From Phormidium tenue FACHB-1052 (lineage in GTDB: Bacteria > Cyanobacteriota > Cyanobacteriia > Phormidesmidales > Phormidesmidaceae): a stretch of 64,000 nucleotides of DNA. Below are positions 8,725-18,700 of this stretch, in pieces. Below the pieces are notes generated by a model. It saw only the letters and a program-made list of their open reading frames with translations, was not told the DNA's origin and searched no databases. The stretch's first letter is position 1, and each line of letters starts with the position of its first letter. A program made the translations under genes and the position numbers. The stretch spans positions 62,001-126,000 of the forward strand of contig NZ_JACJQN010000015.1 in NCBI RefSeq assembly GCF_014696675.1, written 5' to 3'.

Positions 8725-10602
8725 ATGGTTGACACCGAACAAGCGCTATTGGCACAGTCTCCCCCGGCCCGGTCAACGGCCCTAGAGTCGGTAGGGAATT
8801 CGATCACCCCGGCACTGAAGCCGCTGATGGGCAGCAATGGTGTCATTCTGGGTGCGATCGCGCTGGTGTTCATGGTCATGCAGATCATGAAGGGCCGAGG
8901 AACCAGCGGCAAGATTGCTAGGGGCAGCGTCAGCGGTGGCGCGGAAAAGGCGCGAGCGAGAAAGCGGGCGATCGCCCAGCTCAAGGCCAAGAAGCATAAT
9001 TCTGTGGCCCTCTACATTGGCTCTCTGCGGCGCAACAAACAGGGTAAGCCTCGCAATGCCAAGGCCCTCTACCTGCCCGATGTGCAGCGGGGAGTGGCGA
9101 TCGCGGGTGGCCCTGGCTCGGGTAAAACCTATTCGGCGATTAACCCGCTGATTCGCGCGGCGCTGGATGAGGGTATGCCCGCCCTGGTCTACGATTTCAA
9201 ATATCCAGGGCAGGCTGAGTGCCTGGTGGCCTACGCGGCCCGCCGTGGCTATGACGTGCGCATCTTTGCGCCGGGCTACCCCGAGTCTGAGGTCTGCAAC
9301 ATCCTCGATTTCATGGCCGATGCCGACGATGCCCTGATGGCCCGGCAGATCGCGTCGGTGATGAACCGAAACTTTGCCCGCTCTAGCAATAGCTCCGAGG
9401 ATAAGTTCTTCGCTGATGCCGGTGACCAGCTGACCCAGGCCATTCTTATGCTGGCCAAGGGCATGCCCAACCCCGACCTGATGACGGCCAGCGCTGTGCT
9501 GGGTCTTGATGCGCTGCCCGCCCGCATTATGGAAGGCAAGCGCTTGGGGGAATTGGGCAGTCTGCCCCAGGGTTGGCACATTTCCCACTGGGTGTATTAC
9601 GCCTTTTCTCAACTCTTGCAGCTAAAAGACTCTGAAAAAACGGTGGCCGGGGTGATCGGCACCGCCAGCAAGGTGTTTTCTCGGTTCATGGCCCCCGAGC
9701 TGATCTCAACCTTTTGCGGTCAAACTACTCTGCCGATTGAGCTATCCGGTAAGCAGCTGGTGATTCTTGGGTTAGACCGGCGTAGACGTGAAGCCGTCGC
9801 GCCCCTGGTGGCTACGGTGCTGCACATGATGGTGACGATGAATGTCACTAAGAAACGGAGCGATCCGCTGCTGCTGGCCATTGATGAGTTGCCGACCCTT
9901 TACCTGCCCTATTTGACCCAGTGGCTCAACGAAAACCGTTCCGACGGCCTGTGTACGGTGATTGGCTTTCAAAACATCACCCAGCTAGAGGATGCCTACA
10001 AGCGAGAGCAGGCCAGGGCGATTCTGGGCGGTTGCGCCACCAAGGTGTTGTTCAATCCGCAAGATCCCGATAGCGCCCGGATGTTCTCGGATTATCTGGG
10101 CGAAGAGGAAGTGACGATCAAGCAAAAGTCGCGCAGCAGCGGCGGCAAAGGCGGAGCCTCACACTCGACCAGCGACCATTTGCAGAAACGTCCCATTGTC
10201 GAGTCTGCCCAGTTTAATCGGCTGCCGGTGGGGCGGTGTGTGCTGATTAGCCCTGGCTTTTGCCGCAAGGATGAGACCTCGATTCCCTTAATTTCGTCGA
10301 TTAAGGTGCCCAAGGCCGACGTGCTTGATGACGACTGGAGCGTTAAGACCTGGCCCAAGGTGAAGGCGAAACTGGAGGCCCGTACCCCGCAGTCGCTGGG
10401 TGATAGCGATCGCGCTCGGCAGGAGATTGCGATTCGGATGGCGATCGCAGCGGAGCTGCTGCCGCTGCCGGTCGATGGTGAGGGCGCTGAAGCGTCAGGG
10501 GGGCGATTTAATGGTGGGGTGCCCTCCATTTTGCCGACGCCGAAGGTTGGAGCACGGGTGATCAACGCAGCGGCATTGATGGAATTTACGGAGGCATTCT
10601 AA
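8725..10602 (+). CDS. virD4: VirD4/TraG-type coupling ATPase (T4CP)
   Basis: A 625-residue protein with one hydrophobic helix near residues 35-53, a Walker A motif (GGPGSGKT) near residues 130-137, the following VYDFKYP segment typical of TraG/TraD proteins, a Walker B strand ending LLAIDELP near residue 390, and a GFQN segment (sensor region) after it. Type IV coupling proteins bring the relaxase-DNA substrate to the secretion channel and pump DNA with ATP. Only one N-terminal membrane segment is visible, where two are usual. The TAA stop and the next ATG share one base (TAATG). Confidence 0.9.
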   Translation: MVDTEQALLAQSPPARSTALESVGNSITPALKPLMGSNGVILGAIALVFMVMQIMKGRGTSGKIARGSVSGGAEKARARKRAIAQLKAKKHNSVALYIGSLRRNKQGKPRNAKALYLPDVQRGVAIAGGPGSGKTYSAINPLIRAALDEGMPALVYDFKYPGQAECLVAYAARRGYDVRIFAPGYPESEVCNILDFMADADDALMARQIASVMNRNFARSSNSSEDKFFADAGDQLTQAILMLAKGMPNPDLMTASAVLGLDALPARIMEGKRLGELGSLPQGWHISHWVYYAFSQLLQLKDSEKTVAGVIGTASKVFSRFMAPELISTFCGQTTLPIELSGKQLVILGLDRRRREAVAPLVATVLHMMVTMNVTKKRSDPLLLAIDELPTLYLPYLTQWLNENRSDGLCTVIGFQNITQLEDAYKREQARAILGGCATKVLFNPQDPDSARMFSDYLGEEEVTIKQKSRSSGGKGGASHSTSDHLQKRPIVESAQFNRLPVGRCVLISPGFCRKDETSIPLISSIKVPKADVLDDDWSVKTWPKVKAKLEARTPQSLGDSDRARQEIAIRMAIAAELLPLPVDGEGAEASGGRFNGGVPSILPTPKVGARVINAAALMEFTEAF

Positions 10603-10808
10603 TGGCAGACCCCAGCTATCCCCCCAAGGGCATTGACCCCGAAATGGTGAAGACGGTGAACTGGCTTGCCGATATCATCACGGGCCGAGCCCCGCTGCCC
10701 GTGATCATGGATGCCGCTGCTGCTCAGGCCTCCTCAGATACCCCGGCGTCACAGGTCAAAGAGCCTGCACCCGAGACCACTATTCCAGACCCATGGGAGG
10801 ACGGTTGA
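10602..10808 (+). CDS. Small conserved-looking protein after the coupling ATPase
   Basis: A 68-residue acidic protein with one short hydrophobic patch near residues 20-33 and a Pro/Ala-rich tail ending in DPWEDG. No family is recognised. It starts inside the stop codon of the coupling ATPase gene (TAATG), and the next gene begins right after its own stop. The tight packing is the main evidence that it is a real gene, possibly a small partner of the coupling protein. Confidence 0.6.
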   Translation: MADPSYPPKGIDPEMVKTVNWLADIITGRAPLPVIMDAAAAQASSDTPASQVKEPAPETTIPDPWEDG

Positions 10809-10809
10809 T

Positions 10810-11805
10810 ATGGCTGGACTGGAAGAAACGACGGGGGTGCGCGGGCACGACGGCGATAAGGCCGAGCACTCTATCCGTGACGTGATGAGTGGAATTTTGG
10901 CGGCTATTGCCTTGATTCAGGGGCGGCGTGTGGTGGTTCACGATTCCCCATCCTCGCCAGTGAAGAAGGGGGATGAGCCATCGCCGCTAGTGCCTGGGCT
11001 CGCGCTGGAGGGTGCCCCAGAGCGCCTGGGGCTACCGGCAGGGCCGATTCATGCTGAGCCGGGGAAGGTGCCCGAGGGCCTGGGGCCACACCCCCCGACC
11101 GATCTGGTGACTACCCCTGGACGATCTCCCAGAGTGCAAGGGGTAGTGCAGATTCAGGTGGGTGACTCGGTGCTGTCTACCACCGAGGGCACTATGGTTG
11201 TAGACCTAATGCAGCACGAGCAGGTAAATCCTGGGTTTATTGACGGGCTGAAAATGGCGGTGAAAGATCGCGAACTGCCTGCCGATGCACCAGCGGTTTC
11301 GGTATTTCAGGACGGCAAGCTGGAGTTTTACCGAGATAGTGAGCAGATGTTTGCTTCGGCCACCTTTCGGCAGGAGCACGATGCCTCGGTGATGGATGCC
11401 GATGTGGTTGAGTCTAAACCAGCTTTAGCTAAAGCTAGGTTGCCTTCGGCGGGAGGGGAGGCGGATGGTGGCCCTGCTGATGCGGTGGGTGGGCAGCAGA
11501 TTGGGGTGGGGAGTTTGTTGTCTCGGGTGATGGATACCTGTTTTGACCCAGGGGGTGGCCCGGCCAAGTTAATTGGGGCTGACTATGAGGTTGAGCGCGG
11601 TGCAGATCGCTCGATCTCGCTGCGGGCGAAGGATGGCCGGGGGCAGATTTTTGCGGCGGATGCGGCGGGTGTGACGACGCAGAATGATTTGATGGGGCAG
11701 GATTATGAGCGGCTGCGGGTGATTGAGCAGATTGCAGTGCGGCGGGGGGTGAGTGCGATCGGGCCTGCAGTTGCGCCGCTCACGGGGGGGATTGAGCTGG
11801 ATTAG
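10810..11805 (+). CDS. Transfer-associated protein with C-terminal DGRG-type module
   Basis: A 331-residue protein. The ATG at 10810 is chosen because it directly follows the previous stop; the frame is open further upstream but that part overlaps the small gene. Residues 45-120 are Pro/Gly-rich and probably disordered. The C-terminal 70 residues read as a beta-rich module with a Y-x-(V/L)...ISLRAKDGRGQI pattern that also ends the large helicase and the primase of this window. I do not recognise the family. Location at the end of the first transfer cluster suggests an accessory DNA-processing role. Confidence 0.65.
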   Translation: MAGLEETTGVRGHDGDKAEHSIRDVMSGILAAIALIQGRRVVVHDSPSSPVKKGDEPSPLVPGLALEGAPERLGLPAGPIHAEPGKVPEGLGPHPPTDLVTTPGRSPRVQGVVQIQVGDSVLSTTEGTMVVDLMQHEQVNPGFIDGLKMAVKDRELPADAPAVSVFQDGKLEFYRDSEQMFASATFRQEHDASVMDADVVESKPALAKARLPSAGGEADGGPADAVGGQQIGVGSLLSRVMDTCFDPGGGPAKLIGADYEVERGADRSISLRAKDGRGQIFAADAAGVTTQNDLMGQDYERLRVIEQIAVRRGVSAIGPAVAPLTGGIELD

Positions 11806-12260
11806 CTAGCTATTGTGGTACCACGATAAAGAATTGCTGAAGTTATCTGCATAACACCCTGTAGGAAGTCTATTATGCAGAGCAAGAGCGGTATAGCACC
11901 CCGAGGCAGGGTAGTTATCAAGAAGTAGATCTGTATCAAACCTATTGTTGGGAGATAGCCCGATCAAAAACTGTATAACAACCTAAATCGGGGTATTATA
12001 CCGATATTTTTCAGCCTAGCACCCCTAAGGGGGTGATATTCAACAGACTAAATCGGAATTAAAAAACAGCCAATTCTTTACCTGAAATCGAATGTTCCTA
12101 CAGTTACTGCGTGCATTTACATGTAGAGCGATTTATTACTGATAAGGTCTAACTTAGGATCTGCTAATCATTCTGCCTACGGTGCTAGGCTTAATCAAAA
12201 GCCATCAGTCAGGCTAAACAGTAGTTATGTGCCCCTCCACAGTCAATAAATACATCATCC
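11806..12260 (+). other. Intergenic boundary between transfer cluster and AT-rich island
   Basis: No gene is seen in these 455 bases. Base composition changes here from GC-rich to AT-rich. There is a small hairpin (CACCCC-TAAG-GGGGTG, 12020-12035), and two copies of CTAAATCGG (11983-11991 and 12048-12056) flank it. The downstream half probably carries the promoter of the GTPase gene, but no convincing -35/-10 pair can be fixed. Confidence 0.5.
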
Positions 12261-13406
12261 ATGAACAATTACTCAATCATCATGCTCGGCCCTAGTGGCT
12301 CAGGGAAGACTGTATTCCTATCTAGTTTGTATAAGAAGCTTTCAACACAGAGTGATTTAGGATTTTTCCTTCAGGTCGATACTGCTGAAAAGCGTAAGCG
12401 ACTAAATAATATTTATACGCAAATTGCTGCCGACGAGAAATGGCCTTCTGGTACGAGATACAGCGAAGTTTCAGAATGGACATTTACTTGCCGAGTTCAA
12501 AATCCAAGCGATTTGTCAATTTATGATGCCTGTTCATTTACATACCTTGACTATGCCGGGGGAAGAATTACTGAAGAAGCCGATGAGGAAGATGGAAGTT
12601 TAGATTTTAGCGATAGATTTAAGGCAGCGGATGCTCTGCTGGGATTATTAGACGGCCAAAAGCTGTGTGCATTAATGAAAAAAGAAAAACTAGGTACAGT
12701 TTGGGCAGTTAACGACTTACGTAATATGATCGATGTAATGCAAGGGTCTCGTAGGCCTGTTCACTTTGTCATTAGCAAGTGGGATATTGTTGAGCAGAGC
12801 TACACACTAGAGCAAATTAGAGATCAATTGCTTGAAATTGATGAATTTAAGAACTTAGTCGGACTTAGAAACCACGCTGGTTCACCTGTCCGTCTTATTC
12901 CAGTCAGTGCAGTAGGCAAAGGCTTTGCGATTGCACAAGCTGATGGCAGCATGAAAAAGACAGGTGAATTACCTAAGCCATTTCAAGTTGAGGTTCCACT
13001 GGCTTGTATTCTGCCTGACATGATACAAGCGATGATAGAAGAGTTAGTGAAGAAGCGCGAATCTGAGCTAGAAACACCTATAGAGGTTAAACCTGATATA
13101 GGCTTTCTTGACTTCCTCGGCCAACTGTTTGCTGGAGGAGTAAAGGTAGTTCAAGATCTTCTGCCAAGGAAGTACCAATTTGCAGATGATGTTCTTAAAA
13201 CTCTAATAGAGTGGGCAGAAACTCCTGCGCAACAAAAAGTTGCCTTTGCCGCAAGAAGAACTGAAGAGCTAAGACGAGAACAAGCGGACTCTTTAAAGAG
13301 AGTAGCAAATGAAGAATCCGCTCTAGCGCATTCTATAAATTGTTTTGTATCAATTCAAAATCAACTTGCTTATCGGTTTCCTGCTTCTGAGTTAAGAGTA
13401 CTATGA
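12261..13406 (+). CDS. P-loop GTPase (TRAFAC / double-GTPase-like) of a putative conflict system
   Basis: A 381-residue protein with all core GTPase motifs: G1/Walker A GPSGSGKT at residues 10-17, a G3-type DYAG at 97-100 after a hydrophobic strand, and a G4-type SKWD at 172-175 (in place of N/TKxD). The motif order and the phrase SGKTVFLSSLY resemble the stand-alone GTPases found in bacterial GTPase-associated and NTP-dependent conflict systems. After residue 245 the protein becomes helical and charged, and it may be a switch or oligomerisation region. Its stop overlaps the start of the WD40 gene by 4 bases, so the two are surely co-translated. Exact family membership needs a profile search. 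Confidence 0.75.
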   Translation: MNNYSIIMLGPSGSGKTVFLSSLYKKLSTQSDLGFFLQVDTAEKRKRLNNIYTQIAADEKWPSGTRYSEVSEWTFTCRVQNPSDLSIYDACSFTYLDYAGGRITEEADEEDGSLDFSDRFKAADALLGLLDGQKLCALMKKEKLGTVWAVNDLRNMIDVMQGSRRPVHFVISKWDIVEQSYTLEQIRDQLLEIDEFKNLVGLRNHAGSPVRLIPVSAVGKGFAIAQADGSMKKTGELPKPFQVEVPLACILPDMIQAMIEELVKKRESELETPIEVKPDIGFLDFLGQLFAGGVKVVQDLLPRKYQFADDVLKTLIEWAETPAQQKVAFAARRTEELRREQADSLKRVANEESALAHSINCFVSIQNQLAYRFPASELRVL

Positions 13407-14968
13407 GCGAAATTCAAGCTTGGCGATTTCTAGTTAGCCGAAATCAATTTCTGGACTACAGAACCGTAGTAGCTCCTGACTTTATGTGCCAAGTTAACAT
13501 TGCTAGTCTTTTAGCAAAAACAGCAGAGGGTGATCCTATCGATGATAATCTGGCTTACTATCGAGAAATTTATGGATCAAAATGTGGAGATTTAACCATT
13601 ATTTATCGGGTTCATGAGGCTCAAGCTAAGGAAATTAACGATGGTGCAGAAGGAATCCTCAAAGATTCTTTCGGCAGGGAAATCTACCTCATAGAAGGAG
13701 TTGTTTTAAGAGGCATTCAAGCTTCTCTTGCCATAATGCTTGAATGCCTAGACTTTAATCATCAGCAACTTATTGAAGATTACCGTAATTTTTGGGAATG
13801 GGTTGCACCTCAATCGGCAATACCATCCGAAGTAAAAATACTCGCTCTTACAAATGGTACAGCGCTTGAGAAAATTAATTTGCCGCCCTATTCTCTTGGC
13901 AATAAGGGAGCTACTAGAAATATATCAGTAAAGGATAATTATAAAGAATTAGATGGACTTGATGAATTCACGCATAATCTGCGTAAGCCACAATCAATTG
14001 ATTTTTACGAAGAAATATATCAATGCTATTTTTTAAATGATGAGGAGATTCTGGTTTATCTCGGAGCAAGCCCAGTAGTCCCTCAAAATCGTAAAGTTGT
14101 GCTTTTTAATATCCAGACGGAGAATAGCCAGAATTTAATCGAGGGTGAACTTTTTACGCGCTCTATAGAAAATATCCACTTATCTTTTGATAGAAATACT
14201 CTAATCAGTTCAAATAGGAGATTCCTAGGCAAGGATGAAAGCTCACAGCATTTAGGGCCAGGGGCTTCTTTCCTTCCTTATTTTCTCAAAGCCTATATTT
14301 TCTCAAGTAAGAGGGAGGTCGTAATCTATGAAGGTGGTGGTGACATAATTGCTATTTCTAAGGATGGCAAGTGGGTAATTAATGCTTCTAGTAATCATTT
14401 AAATCCTGAACTTTTTGATATTAAAGGAGGTGGAAAGAAAATACTAGTGGGGGGACATAAGCATAAAATCACTTATGTGGCCTCAAGTTCTTATAATAAT
14501 GTGTTTGCAAGTGGTGACGAGAGCGGTTTTATTCGTCTATGGAGTTGTGACTCTTTTGACTCTATCGGAGGATTAGAGGTGTTCGATGACTCTATAGATG
14601 CTATTGCATTTTCTCCTCGTACTAGATTGCTCGTTTGTAGTGGAGATAAAGGAGAAATAAGAACAGTTGATTATAGAGATACCGTCGGTGCTAAGAACTC
14701 TCGAGAAAGAATCGGTACACATATAGGAACAAAAGGAAAAAAAACGAAAGTAAATGCTCTGTGCTTTAGCAGTGATGGCAAAATATTTGCTAGTGCAGGT
14801 GATGATGGATCGATAAGAATTTGGGATATTAGTAAAGGCCAAACTCAAGATGGCCAGCTATTATCTGGTCATTACAGACCCGTAACGTCGGTCAGCTTTA
14901 GCCCTAACGGAAGATTTCTTGCTAGTGGTAGCAAGGACTATACTGTAAAAATATGGCAACTTATTTAG
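13403..14968 (+). CDS. WD40-repeat protein with unrecognised N-terminal domain, GTPase partner
   Basis: A 521-residue protein. From about residue 350 to the end there are four WD40-type blades with the signatures FASGDESGFIRLW, VCSGDKGEIRTVD, FASAGDDGSIRIWD and LASGSKDYTVKIW; earlier beta-rich sequence (about 205-345) may supply more blades. The N-terminal 200 residues are mixed alpha/beta and match nothing I know. They have no visible nuclease, protease or membrane motif. WD40 propellers in bacterial conflict systems usually act as sensors or scaffolds. The 4-base overlap with the GTPase gene implies a fixed partnership, with the unknown N-terminal domain a possible effector or adaptor. Confidence 0.75.
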   Translation: MSEIQAWRFLVSRNQFLDYRTVVAPDFMCQVNIASLLAKTAEGDPIDDNLAYYREIYGSKCGDLTIIYRVHEAQAKEINDGAEGILKDSFGREIYLIEGVVLRGIQASLAIMLECLDFNHQQLIEDYRNFWEWVAPQSAIPSEVKILALTNGTALEKINLPPYSLGNKGATRNISVKDNYKELDGLDEFTHNLRKPQSIDFYEEIYQCYFLNDEEILVYLGASPVVPQNRKVVLFNIQTENSQNLIEGELFTRSIENIHLSFDRNTLISSNRRFLGKDESSQHLGPGASFLPYFLKAYIFSSKREVVIYEGGGDIIAISKDGKWVINASSNHLNPELFDIKGGGKKILVGGHKHKITYVASSSYNNVFASGDESGFIRLWSCDSFDSIGGLEVFDDSIDAIAFSPRTRLLVCSGDKGEIRTVDYRDTVGAKNSRERIGTHIGTKGKKTKVNALCFSSDGKIFASAGDDGSIRIWDISKGQTQDGQLLSGHYRPVTSVSFSPNGRFLASGSKDYTVKIWQLI

Positions 14969-15360
14969 GTCAGCAGTTCGGGCAGCTTTTTACTCGAGCG
15001 CTAAAGCCCTTAGTTGCTCCTTGGCTTGAATATCCAGAAAGGAGGATGAAACCCTTATTCTTTTGTTAGTCATCAAAAACTGTTCGGAGTACTTGGTAGA
15101 GATATACAGCTTTTCTTTCTCACGTGAGGCACATTAAAAGACCTGAAACCCTCTTGCTATAGGGTAATCTCAGATCTTGATTTGTACTTCACCTGACATG
15201 AAATCGTTGTAGATACCTCAAAAAACATAAATCTTATCGAGAATGAGGGCAAGATTTCAAAGGTTCTGGGCTCTGAAAAATCCCAATAAGGCGATTAATT
15301 GAGGTGCCCACATTTTGATCGCGATTAGAGAGTTAAAGGTTCAAGCGGAGCTTCAATAGT
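14969..15360 (+). other. Intergenic region upstream of the Trypco2-CHAT-NACHT pair
   Basis: 392 AT-rich bases without a credible gene. A small inverted repeat (ACCCT...AGGGT) surrounds TTGCTAT near 15145-15165. A GGAG motif at 15347-15350 precedes the next ATG by 10 bases. The spacing suggests that the downstream pair has its own promoter rather than being read only from the GTPase-WD40 operon. Confidence 0.5.
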
Positions 15361-15744
15361 ATGCTGGATGAAAAGTCAATTGGTTTAGCAGAGTTAGTTG
15401 AGCAGATTAAGCAAGAACTACTTTCTACTGCCCCGGGGCAAACTAATGATGCCCCTATTCTATTTGTCAACTCGGTTGAATTGGAACTCCAAGTAGTTGT
15501 TAAGCGCGGGGGTGCAGGTGGAGTCAAAGTAAACGTCATCCCGGTAGGCGGGGTTGAAATAGGCGGTACTATTAGTCGTGACGACGTTCATAAAGTGAAA
15601 GTGACACTATCACCTCTCTTTGATAAAGAGAAATTGATGGAGTTTTATGGAACGTTGCATTCGGACAAAGTTCCTTCGAGTATAAAACGAAGCTTAGATG
15701 CTCTTTTAAAGGGTAACGAGGAAGAACCACCGAGTGTTATTTAA
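15361..15744 (+). CDS. Trypco2-like small protein (trypsin-co-occurring domain)
   Basis: A 127-residue protein. It starts with an amphipathic helix (IGLAELVEQIKQELL), followed by strands containing VNSVELELQVVV, then VKVNVIPVGG and HKVKVTLSP. This helix-strand order with L-A-E-L and V-E-L-E-L signatures matches the Trypco2 domain described next to trypsin-like, CHAT and other effectors in bacterial conflict systems. No catalytic residues are expected, and the role is thought to be adaptor-like. It lies 35 bases upstream of a CHAT-NACHT gene on the same strand, the kind of neighbour the family is named for. A GGAG at 15347-15350 supports the start. Confidence 0.75.
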   Translation: MLDEKSIGLAELVEQIKQELLSTAPGQTNDAPILFVNSVELELQVVVKRGGAGGVKVNVIPVGGVEIGGTISRDDVHKVKVTLSPLFDKEKLMEFYGTLHSDKVPSSIKRSLDALLKGNEEEPPSVI

Positions 15745-15779
15745 TTTTCTCCTTTGACTGACTTCATATTGACTTGTGT

Positions 15780-18700
15780 ATGGAATTATTAAATGTTTAT
15801 CTATCTGCTATCGATGAAGTCAAATTCAAAGTAATCGTACAATCCAATGTGGTAGGGGATGCTGAAGCTGATTCAAAATTACCTTTCTTCGAGACCTCTA
15901 ATCAGTGGCGAACTACTTTAATTAAAGCGTTAGAGGTCAATGATTTTAGAGCTTCTGTTTTTCCAGAAAAAGCAGAGCAGGAGTGGATGGCACAACAAGG
16001 GTGGTTAAATAGCGATCGCCAAAGCTTTCATCCCGCTATGCTTGCTCGAATTGGACAGTCAATATACGATATGCTATTTCCACTGGGAGAAGTACGGGAT
16101 GCGCTTCAGCGTGCAATCTCTCATGCGGAAATTAAAGAGACCCAACTTCATGTTCAACTCAAATTCAGTGCAGATGTTACAAAGCGTAGTCGTCTCCCTG
16201 ATTATCCGTGGGAATTAGTGCATGATGGGCAAAAATTTCTAGTTCACCATCAACTCAGGTTTTCGCGTTATGTTGCTCATCTAGCAACTGTCCCTCAATT
16301 ACAACCTGTCCAACAACTTAAAGTCCTTTTGGTATCCTCAGGGGCTTCAGATGAAAGTAACGGATTACCGCCTCTCTCTAAGAAAGAACAAAAGGCCATT
16401 CTGAAAGGTTTGGAAAAAGCTCAGGAAGAGAAACATATTCAGGTTGACATTCTGGAAGCTGCTTCTCTCAATCAACTCCGCGCCTACTTGACTGAACATC
16501 AGCCGCATGTTTTCCATTTTGATGGACACGGGTTTTTTGGTAAGCGTTGCAATAAGGATTTCTGTCGCACTGCTCATAAGGATCTGAGTGCAAGGCAGTG
16601 CAAATCTTGTGGAGCAGATTTACCTGAACCACAAGGATACCTTCTGTTCGAGACCGAAGAAGATGAAGCTGATTATGTCAGCGCTATTGAACTGGGTGAG
16701 TTACTTCAAAAGGCTGGCTTTGGAGATCATTTGAACCGCCAGGGGGGCGTTGCTGTTGCAGTGTTAAGTGCTTGTAAGTCTGGTATGGCGCTAGGCGGGG
16801 ATTCTGTGTTTAACGGTTTAGCTCAACGCTTGATCAGCCATCGCCTACCCGCAGTCGTTGCAATGCAGTATAGCGTCCGAGTCAATAGTGCAACCCAGTT
16901 TGCTGAACAGTTTTATCGTTCTCTTGGTCGTAAAAATGCCCTGGCAACTGCTGTTAGCCAAGGACAAGAAGCAATGGGAGCAGAAGGAAATCAATGGTAT
17001 CGCCCAATATTATATTTGCGCTGGCCGGATCACGAAGGTGGGCAACTGTTCTCTCTAAATGAGAGTAATTCAAATAATTCACAACTTCTTCTGACATCTC
17101 CTGAGCCATATTTAGAATGGTTGATTCGTCACCATAACCGGTTGGAATTACGAGGTGTACGCGAGATACAAGGTTATCCAACCGTACCATTAGAAAAAGT
17201 CTATGTTGCCCTTAAAGGAGATCGAACTACTTCTACTGAACGCCTGAATGCTTATGAAGCCTTGAAAAGGGAAGAACAGTACCTGTTCAGCATCTTGCCT
17301 CAAATAGATGAAGAATTCACTGCTCAAGAAATAGAAGAAGAATTAGGGTTTATCAGAAGACATATTCTGGTTGGACATCCCCTCATGCCTTCGCTTATGG
17401 AGCGAGATCGTTCATCTTCCGATTTCGGATTTAAATCTAAAGTAATTACGTTAGGTGAAGCATTTCAGCATGAGAGATGGCTAGTTATTTTAGGTGATCC
17501 TGGAAGTGGTAAGACAACGCTTGCTCGGTGGCTAACAGTCAAGCTTGCCCAAGCGATGTTGACTAAAGCGAACAATGTCATCGTTTCTTTGGGAGAGGTT
17601 GATCCAGAAATTAAAGAAAGTAGCAAAACCGTAAACTTAGGTCTTAGCCGTTTACCTGTTTTACTCCGTGTATCAGACTATGCTGAGGCTTATGAAAAAG
17701 AGCCTTTGATGCTGATTGATTATTTGGGATACCATCCTTGGTTTGGCCAGTTTCCCAGCCATACCGGTGAAATGCTAGAACCACAGAGTCTAAATGCTCT
17801 CATCAAAAGCCATCTCCGCAGAGGAGAATCCGTAATTATCTTAGATGGTCTAGATGAAATTACAGGTTCAACCACACGAGAAGACATTGTCCGTGAGATT
17901 GAGACCTTTATTGAAGACTGGATTAACGGCAAAGGACAAACCAAAAGTCAGCAGTTGAATAATTACTGGTGGGATCTGCTTGACTTTGGAACTCCTGTTT
18001 CAACTGGTGGCAACCAGATCATAATCACCAGCCGCATTGTTGGTTACCATGCCTCTCCACTGAGAGGAAATTTGACCCACGTTACGATCGAGCCAATGCG
18101 TCGGGTTGCCGTGGAACATTTTTGTGACACGTGGACACTGGCTATCTATCAACAAATCAGACCGAATGATCCATCTGAGGTGACTGAGGGAATTGCAGCT
18201 AATGAGTCGCAAGCATTGAAGTCAGCGATTTACGATCCGGAGCGTCCACGTATTCGAGAACTAGCAAGCAACCCGCTATTGGTTACGATTCTGGGATTAG
18301 TTTTCCATTCACGAGGGAGCCTGCCTCAACACCGGGCTGAGCTTTATCAGCTTGCAATGGAGATCCTAATTGAAGATTGGAGGAAGACAGGATTAAATGC
18401 AGAAGAATTAATCATGGTGCTATCTCCGTTAGCAGCCCACATTCACCAGAACTATCCAACTGGGTTAATTGAGCACAGGGAATTGAAAGAACTCGTCGCT
18501 AAGTATTTACAAGGGGCACCGAGTTTTCGATTGCAAAATCAAATCATGCATGAGAAAGTAGAGAATTTCCTGCGAATTGTTCGGGAAGATGTCGGTCTTC
18601 TTGCAGCGCGTGGGGAATTTCTCTATGGATTTTTGCATTTAACATTCCAAGAATATTTAGCCGCTCTTTATCTAGTCCGATCTAAAGAAAATGCAGGCGA

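Noticed and set aside
10711-10809. Upstream extension of the gene starting at 10810
   Set aside because: It overlaps the small 10602-10808 gene in another frame and reads as Pro/Arg-rich shadow sequence.
12020-12035. Hairpin CACCCC-TAAG-GGGGTG as a terminator of the first transfer cluster
   Set aside because: The stem is short, lies 215 bases after the last stop, and no T-run follows on either strand.
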